Source: Nitrososphaerota archaeon
GTDB lineage: Archaea; Thermoproteota; Nitrososphaeria; Nitrososphaerales; CADDZS01
Direction of reading: 5' to 3'
NCBI GenBank assembly: GCA_013288145.1
Contig: JABDCJ010000012.1
Coordinates: 1 to 46,466 of the forward strand
DNA length: 46,466 nt
Below the pieces are notes generated by a model. That model worked only from the letters and a program-made list of their open reading frames with translations, searched no databases and was not told the origin of the DNA. A program made the translations under genes and the position numbers. Positions 7,483-15,028 of this stretch are shown here, in pieces. How positions within the stretch are numbered: position 1 is the first letter of the stretch; every line of letters starts with the position of its first letter.

Positions 7483-8286
7483 ATGATCTTGACCGGAGAA
7501 TCCGAAGAGGGAACTGGTGTAGAGGAAGAAGTCTTGTTCGCCCTTTCCAGCGCGGATAGAATGAAACTCTTTACTGAAATTACTGCACAGGAACGCAGGC
7601 TCACTGATCTCGCCGAAAGGATCGCTTCTTCGGTCCAAGAGACTTCAAAGCACCTCGGCCGACTGGTCGACTGCAAACTAATTGAAAAAACTCCGGGCGG
7701 CACCTTCAGGTCAACTCCGTTCGGAAACCTGATCAATGGAATGCTTCCATCCTTAAGCTTTGTAACCCAGAGGCAGAAATATTTCCTAACCCACGATCTG
7801 TCTTTCCTGCCACCTGAACTGGTTTGGAGGATCGGCCAGTTAACGGAAAGCCACTTTCATCACCACGTCACAAATGTTCTGCTCGAGTGCCAGCACCTCT
7901 TGGGCATGGCCGAGAAATATCTCTGGTGGAGCATTGACGAACCCCTGCCCTGGTTTATCTCAAAGAAATTTGAAGAGGACACGACGGTAAGAGTTCTCTT
8001 GCCCGCCTCTACAACAGCCGAATCTGTCCTGAAAGCGCGGCAGATTGTCGGTGGCCGCGCAGATTTTCGTTTTGCAGAAAAGGTACCCGCCGGAATTGCG
8101 CTGAACGAGCGCGTAGCAGGAGTGGTCTTTCCGGATCTAAATGGCAGACTTGATTTAAGCTACGGTTTTATCGGCTACAGCCCCGACTTTCAAAAATGGT
8201 GCGGGGATTTGTTTTCCAGGATGTGGGAGGCCGCGTCTCCGATGTGGCCTGCCCAACTTGAACGACAGATGGCCGGCAAGCAATAA
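7483..8286 (+). CDS. FilR1-like winged-helix transcription regulator
   Basis: A 267-residue protein has an ArsR-like winged helix at about residues 15-90 (VLFALSSADRMKLFTEI, LAERIASSVQETSKHLGRLVD, LIEKTPGGTFRSTPFG). A C-terminal effector domain of about 170 residues follows, with ELVWRIGQL and TTVRVLLPAS patterns typical of the archaeal FilR1 middle-domain family. Such proteins act as ligand-responsive repressors or activators; the ligand is not known. It is divergent from the methyltransferase gene at 7360, which makes that gene its most likely target. The ATG start at 7483 is preceded by an A/T-rich stretch. Confidence 0.75.
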   Translation: MILTGESEEGTGVEEEVLFALSSADRMKLFTEITAQERRLTDLAERIASSVQETSKHLGRLVDCKLIEKTPGGTFRSTPFGNLINGMLPSLSFVTQRQKYFLTHDLSFLPPELVWRIGQLTESHFHHHVTNVLLECQHLLGMAEKYLWWSIDEPLPWFISKKFEEDTTVRVLLPASTTAESVLKARQIVGGRADFRFAEKVPAGIALNERVAGVVFPDLNGRLDLSYGFIGYSPDFQKWCGDLFSRMWEAASPMWPAQLERQMAGKQ

Positions 8287-8302
8287 AGCTACGGTAGCAA
8301 AA

Positions 8303-8494
8303 TTAGATTTCCACACTCATATCAATACGGTGGGTTCCCTTCATGTGCTCGCTAAGCTCCTTGGAGCTGACGAAAGTATTCCCACAGCAAGCAAGAGCGA
8401 CCTCGAATTGTGGCACGCTGTGATCCTTTCGCATGTGCGTGGTTAGTTTATTCGAATCATCGTACATCAGTCCGCAGCACTCATATTTCGCCAC
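8303..8494 (-). CDS. double zinc-finger miniprotein with adjacent-Cys fingers
   Basis: This 63-residue protein consists of two tandem fingers. The first is CCGLMYDDSNKLTTHMRKDH and the second is CCGNTFVSSKELSEHMKGTH. Both have Cys-Cys followed by 12 residues, His, 4 residues and His. The spacing is identical in the two fingers, but the usual CxxC of a C2H2 finger is replaced by adjacent cysteines. The helical half (L..HM...H) is conventional. It is probably a nucleic-acid or protein-binding domain. It is convergent with the FilR1-like gene (gap 16 bases). Confidence 0.75.
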   Translation of the reverse strand: MAKYECCGLMYDDSNKLTTHMRKDHSVPQFEVALACCGNTFVSSKELSEHMKGTHRIDMSVEI

Positions 8495-8704
8495 GGGAAT
8501 TGCTTTTCCTTGTATCTCATAGTTGTCGAAACAGGTGACCTATTATCTCTTTCTTTTCAGCGCAAATTTCCAAGCGGAAGATTAGCTAACTTTTCGATGC
8601 CGCCATAGGTCATGTTCCTGACGATAAATAATTACTCATAGCCGTCTTTAGCCACCTCAATATTTCTTTATCTACTCTCAATATTTTGGTTATTTTCTGT
8701 TTCA

Positions 8705-8977
8705 TTGAGTAACGACCATATTCCTCCGAAATTTGTGCCTCTTTTGATTCGAGATTTCAACGGCAGGATAATAGCGGGTACAATTACTGAGATAGATAGT
8801 AGACGTCAGACCTTCAGAGTAACAAATGTCTCAATTCTGGAACAAGTCGGATTCAAACACGGACTGGAACCGATTTACGATGTTAAGAAGAAAGTAGCCG
8901 GTTTCGTTGATCTATCTCTTGAATCGATAACACACTGGGAAAATTTACCTCATTACTTGAAACTCAAAGATGAATAA
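8705..8977 (+). CDS. hypothetical protein
   Basis: A 90-residue protein starts with TTG at 8705. It is strand-rich: PLLIRDFNGRIIAGTITEID, RRQTFRVTNVSIL and DVKKKVAGFVDLSLESI look like a small beta-barrel such as an SH3 or PRC type. The phrase KKKVAGFVDLSLESI resembles the second half of a PRC-barrel, but this is too weak to name the family. No operon partners are evident. Confidence 0.5.
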   Translation: MSNDHIPPKFVPLLIRDFNGRIIAGTITEIDSRRQTFRVTNVSILEQVGFKHGLEPIYDVKKKVAGFVDLSLESITHWENLPHYLKLKDE

Positions 8978-9039
8978 GAAACGAGAAATTGAACGTCTCT
9001 TGAAACTGGGTCATTTCCGATGTGAAACAACTCCGGGAA

Positions 9040-9300
9040 CTATAATGCCCTGTTATCAAGCTCGATTGTTAGAATTTCAGATCTCTGCTTCAATTGATAG
9101 ATCTTTTCGTACGCGGCTTGGAGCTGTTTGGGAGTGTAGCTAGCCAAATCAGTCCGTAATTGTTCTTGTAGAAATGAAACATCATTCGAAATTTCGGTAA
9201 GATCTCGATCAAGTTCCGCTGAAGAAAGACTTGGCACTATTTCTTGAAGTGATATCATATCGAGGTCAAGCGTATTCTCTCTGTCGATTCTAGCCATCAA
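9040..9300 (-). CDS. coiled-coil protein, hypothetical
   Basis: An 86-residue, almost entirely helical and charged protein shows heptad-like patterns such as ELDRDLTEISNDVSFLQEQL and AAYEKIYQLKQRSEILTIEL. The start is ATG at 9300 or 9297. No domain is recognised. It is transcribed alone, toward the downstream end of the 8705 gene. Confidence 0.55.
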   Translation of the reverse strand: MMARIDRENTLDLDMISLQEIVPSLSSAELDRDLTEISNDVSFLQEQLRTDLASYTPKQLQAAYEKIYQLKQRSEILTIELDNRAL

Positions 9301-9583
9301 GGAAGAACGATGAGATAGATATTTGCTAGTAATTATTGATTAGATCCAAGAAATTTTCACAAATGACTCAGCATTTTGATAACATTAGCTTTTGGCGGCC
9401 AGGAGAATCCCGGTTTTCTTTGATCCTGGGTTGCTATCACTACATTTCTGGACTTAATTGTCCGTGAGAACATTCCTTCTTCGACGAGAGGTCCCCCCTA
9501 AGAAGAGATAATTCGAATTCTGGCTCCTATATCAAAATAAACTGATAGATTCCTTTGTAATGCGAGGGTAAACTCTCCCGGAG

Positions 9584-9991
9584 TTGAGAATCTTCCAAAG
9601 GAAAATTCAAAGTAGCAACTGGCGCCGGCCACCTCTTTTCTTCTTCATATTCATCTTCATCATCGGTGTTGTGGCAGGATTCGTTACAGACACGGCGATA
9701 TATGGCGCCCCAAGTTCTCACGCACCTTCTTCTTTCGTGAGCATAGTCTTTGGAGGAGCATACTCGCATTCAAACATCACCGTGGTGTTGGGAGAAAACA
9801 ACACTGTCACATGGACAAACAACGATGTTGTTGGTCACACAGTTACCGCGGACTCTGGTTTGTTTAGTTCGGGAATGCTGAGCTCAAAGCAGACCTGGGG
9901 TTTTACATTTGACCATCCCGGTACCTACTATTACCACTGTTCTTACCATGCGTGGATGCATGGAGTTGTAACCGTCATTAAGAACTCTTGA
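9584..9991 (+). CDS. membrane-anchored blue-copper protein (cupredoxin)
   Basis: A 135-residue protein has an N-terminal membrane anchor (residues 17-38) and one plastocyanin-like domain. The type-1 copper ligands are visible: His85 in VVGHTVTAD, Cys119, His122 and Met125 in HCSYHAWMHG. Such proteins carry single electrons on the outer face of the membrane and are abundant in Thaumarchaeota. The start is TTG at 9584, just upstream of the basic, RR-containing N-terminus. A Cys-rich miniprotein gene follows 36 bases downstream on the same strand, possibly related to copper handling. Confidence 0.9.
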   Translation: MRIFQRKIQSSNWRRPPLFFFIFIFIIGVVAGFVTDTAIYGAPSSHAPSSFVSIVFGGAYSHSNITVVLGENNTVTWTNNDVVGHTVTADSGLFSSGMLSSKQTWGFTFDHPGTYYYHCSYHAWMHGVVTVIKNS

Positions 9992-10026
9992 AATGGTCTC
10001 GCGATTGATGTTCGCACTTTGGGGCT

Positions 10027-10218
10027 ATGGTAGAATTACCTAAATATTTGCTCGCCGGAACAAACTTGAACTTGGCTTTACCTTTTCAGATAAAGTGCGC
10101 CGATTGTGATTGTCTCCCGAGCGATTGCATGAATAGTCCGAATCCCAAGGAATGTGGAAATTGTAAACTAGAGGAGTGCTGCTGTTGGGAAGAAATCCAT
10201 GGTTTGAGCAGTTTCTGA
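10027..10218 (+). CDS. cysteine-rich miniprotein
   Basis: A 63-residue protein has nine cysteines packed into its second half: the CADCDC cluster, then SDC, KECGNC and a final CCCW. It has no signal peptide, and the high density of Cys in CxxC, CxC and CCC arrangements suggests metal-thiolate binding as in metallothioneins or copper-storage peptides. It lies directly downstream of the cupredoxin gene in the same direction, which supports but does not prove a link to copper. No family is recognised. Confidence 0.6.
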   Translation: MVELPKYLLAGTNLNLALPFQIKCADCDCLPSDCMNSPNPKECGNCKLEECCCWEEIHGLSSF

Positions 10219-10365
10219 CGAGTCTTCGATCTCCGACAATCGAGGTATTCAGAACTAGTAATCGCGTACTTTTTTTCTCAATCTTGATTCTAAGTCTAAG
10301 CAGTTACCATAGCATCCCAACATAGGCGTATAAGCAAGTTACAAGTTGTAGCAGCTGAGAATCAA

Positions 10366-10791
10366 ATGCAAACTCAAACACAGACTCAAACAGGAGAACT
10401 ACTAGGAGAAATTCGCTGCAAGACCATAACAAGAACGATCAAAGATATCACGCCTTTGGGCGTCAGGCTCGAACTAAACGATGAAGGCAAGTTCGTTGGA
10501 GGTTTGTATATTGCAAATCACATCGAGACTGTCAACGTATTCCAGAACTTGGACGGCTCCATGCAATGGGAATCAAAGTCGCTTGAAACAACGACTGAAG
10601 GGGAAGCAATTGTAATCAGCGGAAGAGGAACAGGAAAAGTAACTGGTCCATCGACCGTATGGGCAGAGGGCGAGGGTGTCTACATGACTCAATCTTCGAA
10701 ACTCGCATCCTTGAATGGAATGAAGGCTAGGTTTGAAGTAAACGCGAACAACCAAACCGGAGAAGTCGACATCAAAGTCTACTCCAAGTGA
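10366..10791 (+). CDS. hypothetical beta-rich protein
   Basis: A 141-residue protein starts with a Gln/Thr tract (MQTQTQTQTG). The rest is a series of predicted strands, for example GEIRCKTITRTIKDITPLG, FVGGLYIANHIETVNVF, GEAIVISGRGTGKVTG and GMKARFEVNANNQTGEVDIK. The pattern suggests an up-and-down beta-barrel of lipocalin or DUF3224-like shape. No signal peptide is seen. The gene ends at a convincing intrinsic terminator. Its function is unknown. Confidence 0.65.
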   Translation: MQTQTQTQTGELLGEIRCKTITRTIKDITPLGVRLELNDEGKFVGGLYIANHIETVNVFQNLDGSMQWESKSLETTTEGEAIVISGRGTGKVTGPSTVWAEGEGVYMTQSSKLASLNGMKARFEVNANNQTGEVDIKVYSK

Positions 10792-10799
10792 ATTATCAG

Positions 10800-10820
10800 A
10801 GGCTGAACTAAATTCAGCCT
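10800..10820 (+). terminator. intrinsic-type terminator hairpin
   Basis: AGGCTGAA (10800-10807) and TTCAGCCT (10813-10820) form an 8-bp perfect stem with a CTAAA loop, 9 bases after the stop codon of the 10366 gene, followed by atccgacttttt. The T run also marks the start of repeat copy B. Confidence 0.6.
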
Positions 10821-11016
10821 ATCCGACTTTTTCACTTCTAGGTTCATTTCGAGATTCTGCTAGGAAGTGGTCGCCCAAACGTTAACCAACAAGCGTTCGG
10901 ATTTCTTCTACACGTTAGAAGAGGACGAACAAAAGTGTCTCGCGTCAATTCAGAGAATTGAGCAGACGATCAAGGAAAGAGTGATAGTCCGGAGTCGTCG
11001 AAATCGAAACGCATGA
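10820..11016 (+). repeat. dispersed repeat copy B with 49-residue micro-ORF
   Basis: This DNA matches 5178-5313 (copy A) over its first 140 bases and is uninterrupted. A micro-ORF from GTG 10867 to 11016 encodes 49 residues: MVAQTLTNKRSDFFYTLEED, then EQKCLASIQRIEQTIKERVI and a basic tail VRSRRNRNA. The RSDFF.TLEE and KCLASIQR blocks are shared with copy A at the protein level, while third-codon positions differ. That suggests the sequence was once under protein-level selection. The frame upstream of the GTG is shifted by one base relative to copy A. No known family is recognised. Confidence 0.5.
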
Positions 11017-11214
11017 TCACTCATGATTTTTCCAAAAGAAATTGTCGATGAAATATTCGAACGTCTTTTTGCATTTAGGGCACATCTCGGAATATCTTTT
11101 CGATTCTTCAATGAAATGAGGGAACTTTCTAAGCTGAAACTCTTTGCTCGAAAGCTGAAGTATTTTTGATGGAAATGGGTGCCCGCAGTTTTGGCATGTC
11201 ACCATCAAAGGCAA
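11017..11214 (-). CDS. small zinc-ribbon protein
   Basis: A 65-residue protein has two CxxC knuckles: CQNCGHPFPS near the N-terminus and CPKCKKTFEYFI near the C-terminus, a typical four-Cys zinc ribbon. The start is ATG at 11214 or four residues later. Its stop codon touches the end of the micro-ORF on the other strand. It lies directly downstream of an Lrp-type effector domain gene (gap 7 bases), with which it is probably co-transcribed. Confidence 0.65.
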   Translation of the reverse strand: MPLMVTCQNCGHPFPSKILQLSSKEFQLRKFPHFIEESKRYSEMCPKCKKTFEYFIDNFFWKNHE

Positions 11215-11221
11215 AGTGGTC

Positions 11222-11458
11222 TCATTTCCAAGCTACAATCATTGAAAGGGTCGAGCGAACATCGTGCAATGCTCTAATCTTATACGTGATCACTTTTTTC
11301 AGCTCCTCCTGGGTCTCAGCCTCAACCTTGGCAATAACATCATAGACGCCGTAAGTGAGGTGGACCTCTTTGACTTCCGGAAGCGATTTCAGTTTATTGA
11401 ATACCTTCGTATTGGTCCCAATATCTACGTTGATCAGCATGAATGCCTCAGCTGGCAA
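11222..11458 (-). CDS. stand-alone Lrp/AsnC effector (RAM) domain, copy 1
   Basis: A 78-residue protein consists only of the alpha-beta RAM domain of Lrp/AsnC regulators, with no DNA-binding part. Typical strands are AFMLINVDIG, VKEVHLTYGVYDVIAKVE and the final STLSMIVAW, with the helix EELKKVITYKI between them. Single-domain RAM proteins assemble into ring-like oligomers, bind amino acids and may modulate full-length Lrp regulators. A paralogue at 44316-44552 shares the layout and the RALHDVRSTLSM / RTLSNVRTTLSM ending. Confidence 0.85.
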   Translation of the reverse strand: MPAEAFMLINVDIGTNTKVFNKLKSLPEVKEVHLTYGVYDVIAKVEAETQEELKKVITYKIRALHDVRSTLSMIVAWK

Positions 11459-11801
11459 TTCTTGATAATGTAGAGAAACACAATACTCCAGTTAAAGAGT
11501 TTCGATAAGTATGAAATCTGAGGAGTAAAGCGAACTTTTTCCGAGATCGTCTCCAAGGGATTGCCTGCCTCCCTAGTCCCCCGCATGCGAGGCATCCTTA
11601 CGAGAAAAAGGGGCTGAACAGGGTAACAAGAGCCAACTTTCCCAGAGAAAAACTACGACGCAATTAGAGTGGTTAACTTGAATCTCGAGATTCAAGGGAT
11701 TTCCACACCCAGAGACGACTGTCTTACGATTTCCAGATTCACAATCCTAAATACTAACTTTCCGACTATGCCTCCTGAACGAGTGAATTCGTGGAACGGG
11801 C

Positions 11802-12119
11802 TTGGAACAAATTTCCCAGAAAGCGGTGACAGGCCGGATCCTCGAGTGCATAGACTCTGTCCTTATGGACTTGGGCAGCGTGCCGGCGGAACTTGTTTAC
11901 TTGACAGCGAAGAGAGTTTTTGGCGCGTCGAAGGAGCAAATTCCTCAGAATCCAGAGTCTCTCGAGAAAGCTCTCGATAGAACGTTCGGCGCAAGTTCAG
12001 TTGTGATCAAGAGAGCAATTTCAAGGAAATTGGCGGAGAACTTCGGTCTTAAACAGGATAGCGAAGCAAGAACGATGCCGGATCTGATTAGAGAATTGGC
12101 GGCCGATTTCTCAGATTGA
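11802..12119 (+). CDS. helical protein of an archaeal family, copy 1
   Basis: A 105-residue, almost fully helical protein contains ILECIDSVLMDLGSVPAELVY, a central IPQNPESLEKALDRTFG block and ASSVVIKRAISRKLAENFGL. A paralogue lies at 43047-43370, where the same order reads ILSCIDKAFSRFG, IQQRPDLFSSTLREIF and GAGVIEQAIINEL. The function of this family is not known to me. The start is TTG at 11802. In both places an Lrp effector-domain gene on the opposite strand is nearby (11222 here, 44316 there), which suggests an old duplication of the pair. Confidence 0.6.
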   Translation: MEQISQKAVTGRILECIDSVLMDLGSVPAELVYLTAKRVFGASKEQIPQNPESLEKALDRTFGASSVVIKRAISRKLAENFGLKQDSEARTMPDLIRELAADFSD

Positions 12120-12270
12120 AACGAGGATCGCAGCTTGACAAAATAATTCGTATTTACGATTGCATATTGCTGAAGCGATCAACTATTCCAAACTTGCAAT
12201 AGTCCAATGATAAATCGATTGTTCCGTTGTGTATAAGTGCGAGGTATTGCTTGTTCTACTGATTGAATTT

Positions 12271-12609
12271 ATGAAATACAGAAGCAAAACAGAGATGATT
12301 TATTGCGTCCTCAAATCGGTTGGATCGGGCTCCCATAAGACCCGGATAATGTATAGAGCCTACCTCTCGTATTCCCAGCTGCAGGATTATTTGAAATTGC
12401 TTCAAGAAAGAAATTTGATCGAGTACGGAACCGGAAGCCAACAGTATACTTTAACGCAAAAAGGAATTCAATTCATGAGCGCCTACGAGAAGATCGACGA
12501 TCTTATCCTTAGTACCGATCAACGGAATGCGATTCAAAAACGCAAGATTGAAGCTGAACCGCTTTCAACTATTTCCAGTAGAAATATCGCCGCGCTGAAG
12601 CCTTACTAA
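12271..12609 (+). CDS. winged-helix DNA-binding protein, paralogue
   Basis: This is a 112-residue paralogue of the protein at 3368-3685: KSVGSGSHKTRIMYRAYLSY, then LQDYLKLLQERNLIEYG, a wing YTLTQKGIQFM and LILSTDQRNAI. It would bind DNA as a dimer in the manner of small archaeal winged-helix regulators. I chose ATG at 12271 because the paralogue begins at the same MKYR. A GTG at 12229 would add 14 residues with no match. No target gene is obvious. Confidence 0.85.
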   Translation: MKYRSKTEMIYCVLKSVGSGSHKTRIMYRAYLSYSQLQDYLKLLQERNLIEYGTGSQQYTLTQKGIQFMSAYEKIDDLILSTDQRNAIQKRKIEAEPLSTISSRNIAALKPY

Positions 12610-12640
12610 TGAAAGTGTAAAGTCGTGGATTTGCCAAAAA

Positions 12641-13246
12641 CTATGTTATAGTATAAACGGCATTTCCTGTATAGCTGAGAGCGTCCTTTGCTGTGACAAT
12701 GTAGGATTTCGGAGAGTCGCTTGGAACGATAATGGTCAAGGTGAATGTTCCCGTAGAAGAGGTTGACACTGACGAAGGAGTTGTCGCAACCGCCACGCCA
12801 TTGAAAGTTACCGTAAGTTTGGAGCTCCAACCAAAGTGGGCTCCGGTAATGGTAACTACCGACCCAGGAAGTCCAGAATTCGGTTTGAGTGTGATGTGTG
12901 CTTTAGATCACACTGTGAATTTTGCCGAAGTACCAACCCCACCCGAAGATGAATGAACGATGTATGAACCTGGCGGCACGCTCGGGACAGTTAGTACGCA
13001 ATTTGAAATACCGCCTGTAGAGTTCGTTGAGCAGGTCTTTGTGAAAAGGCCGGTTGTGGTGACCATGGAATTTATTGGATATCCTATTCCAGTTGCTGTC
13101 ACAGAAGCTCCAATGACGCCGCGGACTGGCTTGAGTTTTAGAGTCGTCGCCGCTGCCTGTGACGGCAATACGAGGGCTGACGCGGATACGAGACATAGCA
13201 TGATCAACAACGAGACAGTCAACAGTTTTACAAATCTTGGTTTCAT
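12641..13246 (-). pseudogene. secreted protein with two Ig-like (IPT/TIG-type) domains, interrupted by an in-frame UGA
   Basis: From ATG 13246 the frame encodes a clear signal peptide (LLTVSLLIMLCLVSASALV, cleavage near SQAAA). A beta-sandwich domain follows (LKPVRGVIGASVTATGIGY to GGVGTSAKFTV). A UGA stop at 12910-12908 follows. Immediately after it, in the same frame, a second domain of the same type continues: ITLKPNSGLPGSVVTITGAH, LTVTFNGVAVATTP, SYIVTAKD, SYTGNAVYTIT, ending with TAG at 12643-12641. The two domains share the LKP..G..G..VT.TG start and the PxSYIV end. The stop is therefore likely a recent nonsense mutation, a sequencing error or a readthrough site. Confidence 0.65.
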
Positions 13247-13659
13247 TTTCTTCGCTTTTTCCTTTTGTTTAGGGCATAGATATCAATAAAACCAGACCCT
13301 TGAACTGATCAATATCAAGCTCAATTCGTTTCTGAAATCTCAAAGAGCTTATTCCCAGCACTTCACGGAGGACTTGCAGCTCAGTAAATAAGTATAGTAT
13401 ATCGAAATCCGATATTTCAGCAATTGCGTTGTTTAGTTTAGAAATTTGCTCGCAAAAAAAGTAATGAAATATAGATAAAATTGAGAATTACTTCGAATTG
13501 TGATTTACCCATTGAACCCTTCTTTCAAACCATGGTGAATATGCATGATGCTTGTTTATTTTTTTGAACAGGTTCCTTATTCTATTTAGCTACCCACTTG
13601 AATGCAGATGCGCTCTAGCAAACTATAATTCTCGCGCATCGTAAAGAAATTGTCCAATT
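13247..13659. other. 413-bp AT-rich intergenic region
   Basis: It lies between two divergent envelope-protein genes (13246 minus, 13660 plus). It has no protein-like frame. AT-rich blocks at 13380-13500 could hold the promoters of both genes, but I see no repeat or hairpin that stands out. Confidence 0.5.
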
Positions 13660-14619
13660 TTGGTCTCTTTCAGAATCAAGACCCTTTCACTGGTCGTAGT
13701 TGTAGCTTCGATCACCTTCGGTGCGTTGATGATGGGATCCGGACTTTCAATTCCCTCTTTTTCGAATCGACCAGCTGCAAGTAGCAATTCTTTCCAAACC
13801 GAGACATCGGTGATTCTGCATACTGTCAATTTGACGCAGACGAAAATTGCTATTGAAACAGATCAGATTAACCCCTCAATTGCCACATTGACCACTTATT
13901 CAACTGCCCTAAATTATTCTAAGAGTATCATAATCATTTACGAAACAACCGGATACAACAAAACATATGTCACCAGTGCTACCTCGTATCTTACGAGTAC
14001 ACTCTATTCGGTTGCAACAGAGACCTATATCTATACCAATTTCAAGAACGGAGGAAATGTTACGTTGACTGATCTGACAGTGTATACTATAACGTCAGGA
14101 ATTGCTACGGCCACTGCGACCACAACCCCGACCGTTACCCTTGTATCGACCTCTACTCAACTTGCGACAACTAATCAGACATTTACAGTAGTCTCGACTG
14201 ATACCTTGCTTGCCACTACGACTCTTCCAGCAGGAAACGTTACTAGTACGGTCACTCAACCCACGACTGTTACGAATACTATAACCCACCCAACGACCGT
14301 TTCAATTTCTGGAACTGATTCAAGTACCACCGTAACTATCTTATCAACGACGGGTATTCCAACAACAATCACCCTGCTGACTACACTTCCGGGCACCACA
14401 ATAGGCACAACAATGACTACGATTCTACCCGGAACAACGATCACAACAGTTTCTACGCTGCCCGGAACAACTGAAACTGATTTCTCCTCGAGGACGATAA
14501 CTGAACCTGGGACGACCATAACGACGACTTTACCTGCAGTTACGAGTACTGAAACAGATACATCGACCGTTACAAACACGGTGACTTGTACTTCCTCGAA
14601 CGGTATCTCTAGTTGCTGA
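13660..14619 (+). CDS. Thr/Ser-rich mucin-like membrane-anchored surface protein, copy 2
   Basis: This 319-residue protein has an N-terminal anchor (LSLVVVVASITFGALMMGSG). A conserved region follows (TSVILHTVNLT, TLTTYSTALNYSKS, TSATSYLTSTLYSVATETYI), then a long Thr-rich part. The Thr-rich part contains TATATTTPT and tandem LPGTT/PGTTITT units around residues 235-290. The C-terminus ends in CTSSNGISSC, with two Cys as in copy 1. Copy 3 (25200-26141) matches segment by segment. The start is TTG at 13660; copy 3 has about 35 extra residues before the anchor that are absent here. A heavily glycosylated envelope protein is the likely role. Confidence 0.75.
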   Translation: MVSFRIKTLSLVVVVASITFGALMMGSGLSIPSFSNRPAASSNSFQTETSVILHTVNLTQTKIAIETDQINPSIATLTTYSTALNYSKSIIIIYETTGYNKTYVTSATSYLTSTLYSVATETYIYTNFKNGGNVTLTDLTVYTITSGIATATATTTPTVTLVSTSTQLATTNQTFTVVSTDTLLATTTLPAGNVTSTVTQPTTVTNTITHPTTVSISGTDSSTTVTILSTTGIPTTITLLTTLPGTTIGTTMTTILPGTTITTVSTLPGTTETDFSSRTITEPGTTITTTLPAVTSTETDTSTVTNTVTCTSSNGISSC

Positions 14620-14736
14620 ACTCAAGATGAAAAAGGCAAACACGATCGCGTTGACTGAATAACCTCCTTATGCAAATCAAAGAAATTATTCATACTCGTG
14701 GAGCATTCCCGTTCGGTCAGGCCCGAGAAGAGCAGA

Positions 14737-15012
14737 TCAGACCGGCTCTAGCCAGCTTTCGTGAAGATCAACAAAGATCCGGATGCTTTGATTTTTCTCA
14801 TCTTCATACAAGTCTGACCAATCAAATGCAACCGTGTACAAAGGTCCCCAAGAAACTCTGTGATCGCGATCAAAGTCTGGCTCGATTAACTCGCCGAAAC
14901 AATTGGTTATGACTCCCGTCTTTCCGCGAACGTACAAGGGGGTTCTTTTGTTAGTGGAATCAGGATTTTCGACTTTTACTCTAACTCGATCGTTTTCGCG
15001 AAATCGATCCAA
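14737..15012 (-). CDS. nitrile hydratase beta-subunit C-terminal (SH3-like) domain protein
   Basis: This 91-residue protein corresponds only to the C-terminal barrel of nitrile hydratase beta subunits. It reads DRVRVKVENP, then YVRGKTGVITNCFGELIEPD and LYTVAFDWSDLYED, and closes with IFVDLHESWLEP. The N-terminal half of a normal beta subunit (about 110-130 residues) is missing. A separate small subunit of this kind occurs in thiocyanate hydrolase, where the beta chain is split in two. It lies 16 bases downstream of the alpha-subunit-like gene and is surely co-transcribed with it. Together they would hydrate a nitrile or a related C-N compound. Confidence 0.85.
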   Translation of the reverse strand: MDRFRENDRVRVKVENPDSTNKRTPLYVRGKTGVITNCFGELIEPDFDRDHRVSWGPLYTVAFDWSDLYEDEKNQSIRIFVDLHESWLEPV

Positions 15013-15028
15013 GAAATTCTCGACTCAA

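Noticed and set aside
11558..11597. GGATTGCCT/AGGCATCC hairpin with a large loop
   Set aside because: One bulge and a 22-base loop make it weak, and it lies in ordinary intergenic DNA.
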